This document shows positions 61,643-64,000 of a stretch of DNA of 64,000 nt, piece after piece. The stretch is from contig OY740768.1 of assembly GCA_963513935.1 (NCBI GenBank), positions 64,646,786-64,710,785 on the forward strand, written 5' to 3'. Made by a program: the position numbers and the translations under genes. Source of the DNA: Aphrophora alni. Taxonomy: Eukaryota; Arthropoda; Insecta; Hemiptera; Aphrophoridae. The notes below the pieces were generated by a model, which saw nothing but the letters and a program-made list of their open reading frames with translations, ran no database searches and had not been told where the DNA came from. Positions within the stretch are counted from its first letter, which is position 1; the number at the start of each line of letters is the position of its first letter.

Positions 61643-64000
61643 TTAAAGGTTTTGATAAATCTTCTGTTTATCGAAACCTTGAGTAAGATTTTCTTTGTGT
61701 GCAACAATCTGTCTGCAACAAAGTAAAAAAACAATAGAGATTATTTTTTGTTATTGGATTACATTTTTTGTAAAATACACATAACAGGGTAAAATGTTTA
61801 CTCTAGTTCTTGGAGTAAAGTAACTCTAAGTATATTATTATCTAAGAGTCTGATAGAAAGAAAAAATGTTTAGACTTAATTTTTTGACTTGGCACAAAGA
61901 TTGGAAACTGCAACACACAATCAGTACAATACAATTAGTACTGATTTGTGCATCAGTATCGCACAAATTTAAAATATTAAGCTTACACTGGTAAATATAC
62001 TTTAGTCTAAAATATGTCACCATGTGAATTGTATAACTTCCTGATCATTGTTAGATTGAAACTCAGGTGTAATTAATTAAAACCAAGTGCTAGGCCCATT
62101 GCTCTTGTTCATTTACGGAGAAAAGAACCCCAGTGAACGAACAGCCATTAAAATTGTTCAACCACTGATCTATAAAATCTAAAGCTTATTTTCGACTAAT
62201 TTTGTATACTTAAATAATACTACTTATGTCATAATAAAATATGAAACCATTAAAGCATGATGTCTTCCCCCCCCCCCCCCAGTGAATGAACAATGATGCT
62301 ATAGCATAATTCATGTTCCAGTGCATGAACATCTGAAAATAAAATATACCTTTGAGGTTAAGTGTTGTTTTGTGCATTTAAACTAATATTTACAACTATT
62401 TTCCCAGAAAAAATATCTGACAATTTATTCACTAAAAAAAGAATAGTATATATATTTGAAGTAATCTGTAGTGTCTTACTACTGATGATGAAGAGTCCCA
62501 GGTGAACATGTAACTACTTTTCAATCATAGCATAAAAAAATATCATTGGTGAGATAGTTGTATTTTTGAGCTTATTGTTTACTTAAATATGACAAATTCT
62601 TCATTCACTGGAGTATGTTCAGTTACTGGTACCTTTACCCTATACATTGTGTTAAAAATGTTTCTCAAATACAAGTGTTAAGAACTTCACCAAATGTTAT
62701 ATTATTTCAATGATTTTTTAGCACATTTTGTCTTGTAGGCTAGGAAGTCAATGAAAAATTAAGTCGACATTTGAAACAAGTTTATTATTAGTGTTTTAAT
62801 AATTTCTCTAGTTCAAATAATTTCATCCCAGTTTCAGAATTTTAACGATACGAAATGTTTTCTTTCATTTTTACAAATTAATTGAGAGTAAAATGATTTT
62901 CTCTATTTTCACATTAAATGTGATAAATTGTGAAAGGAATGACTAAAAAAAATATTTAAAATTTAATCAGCTTGATAAATCTTCTAAGATGAAATCCTAT
63001 CATTCCTACTAGAATTAATTCATATATGTAGTGTAGTAAAACAAATCCAGACGGCAACTATATATATAATCTCTTTAATAGTTTTGTGTCTCATGGTTAG
63101 ATTTGAGGGTGATATAGTAATCGCTAAAACAAAAGTCAAAACTAGATTAACTATATGCTCTTTAGGTTTAATTACCACACCTTGTACTAACTATATACTC
63201 TCAGTTTAATTACTACGTCTTGTACATACAAATTTTAATGACCCGCTCAAACTTGCCTGTCAAATTTTATTTCTATCGAGAATTATTATATACTTATCGG
63301 CACAGTTCCAAACCTTTTAAAAAACATTGAGTTAAAACTACTTTAATTCAAATATGTTTTAATGATTTGCTTATGTGTATTTCAAACAAACCTAAAAATA
63401 ATATTTGAACCAAAAACAATTATCTTTCAAAAAATATATTTCTCAATTTAATAAAAAAACTACTGAAACTATTTTACCTTTTTTTTTCTCTCTTCGCTAT
63501 ACTATATAACTCATCTTTTTGCATCTTTTTGAAACTAGCAGCAAAAGATATTTGAATTTATTTCATTTATTTACATAAAATCCAATTTGAAAAAAAAAAG
63601 TCTAACATGTCTATTCTTCACCAAATCCTCTTTCATCCTTTCAAAAACAGAAGAATATTGTTGATGATAAGATGGAAATGAAATCAATTAAAATTTAATG
63701 AGAAAATGTATATATTTAAACCATTATCTAACATTATTCAAACTAACAATGATTCAAAATGCAGAAAAATTAGACAAATTGTTGGTCAGAAAGTTGTTTC
63801 TATTCATTGTTAGTTTATTGCCTCAAAAGGCTTAAATTTAACAATAGTTAGAAATTATGTATTTAAACTGCCTGCCACTAATGAAAGCTTTTATTGTATG
63901 TGAAAAGTATATAATATGTACACAATTTTTCAGGAAAAATTTCAAACAGCTTAGATTAAGTATAAATGTTCTATTGTGTTGTCATTTATTTATTGTTACT
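61643..64000. other. Intergenic sequence, nothing recognised
   Basis: AT-rich with a C run at 62266-62280. The repeated word CCAGTGAA(C/T)GAAC near 62131, 62280 and 62320 may belong to the ends of the pogo-type element, but no clear inverted pair was found. Confidence 0.35.

Overview
The window is AT-rich animal nuclear DNA, most probably from an insect. Two things point there: a multi-exon protein kinase C gene whose C-terminal tail reads like the fly Pkc98E product, and an interspersed load of insect-type DNA transposons. Hemiptera would fit the repeat mix, but I cannot fix the order from sequence alone. Nothing bacterial, plasmid-like or CRISPR-like is present.

One host gene runs on the + strand through most of the window. 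Eight exons (2791-2983, 8628-8755, 22706-22831, 33464-33618, 41086-41224, 42538-42726, 44690-44836, 53449-53640) join in frame with GT/AG borders into a 422-residue C-terminal part of a novel (Ca-independent) PKC, the PKC-epsilon/Pkc98E class. They give a Ser/Asp-rich hinge, the complete kinase domain, and the AGC tail with turn and hydrophobic motifs. The C2 and C1 domains must lie upstream of base 1.

The introns (1.3 to 14 kb) are mostly transposon relics. Intron 2984-8627 has a hAT tail, a Jockey-like LINE and a piggyBac-like element. Intron 8756-22705 has a pogo element, a DDE transposase relic, a double-jelly-roll capsid-like relic, a hAT relic, a higher-order tandem repeat and two piggyBac transposase relics. 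Intron 22832-33463 has a mariner and a tiny piggyBac-type MITE. Intron 33619-41085 has two Tigger/Jerky elements in opposite orientation. Intron 41225-42537 has a palindrome of two head-to-head tRNA-like units. Intron 42727-44689 is almost entirely one long foldback element that was itself hit by a hAT MITE. Intron 44837-53448 has a second mariner and tandem piggyBac-like copies. The downstream flank (53641-64000) holds the 3' UTR with long TA runs, a third Tigger/Jerky derivative and a further pogo-type transposase relic.

The most interesting points are: (1) a piggyBac-like family with TTAA targets, ends of the CCCTCCAAC type and ~340-370 bp internal repeats, present at least five times, where one copy carries the transposase relic that probably defines its autonomous form; (2) the palindromic divergent tRNA-like element; (3) the capsid-like relic; (4) the intron built almost wholly from a foldback transposon. 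Every transposase examined is visibly broken, so the window is a fossil bed around one conserved kinase gene.
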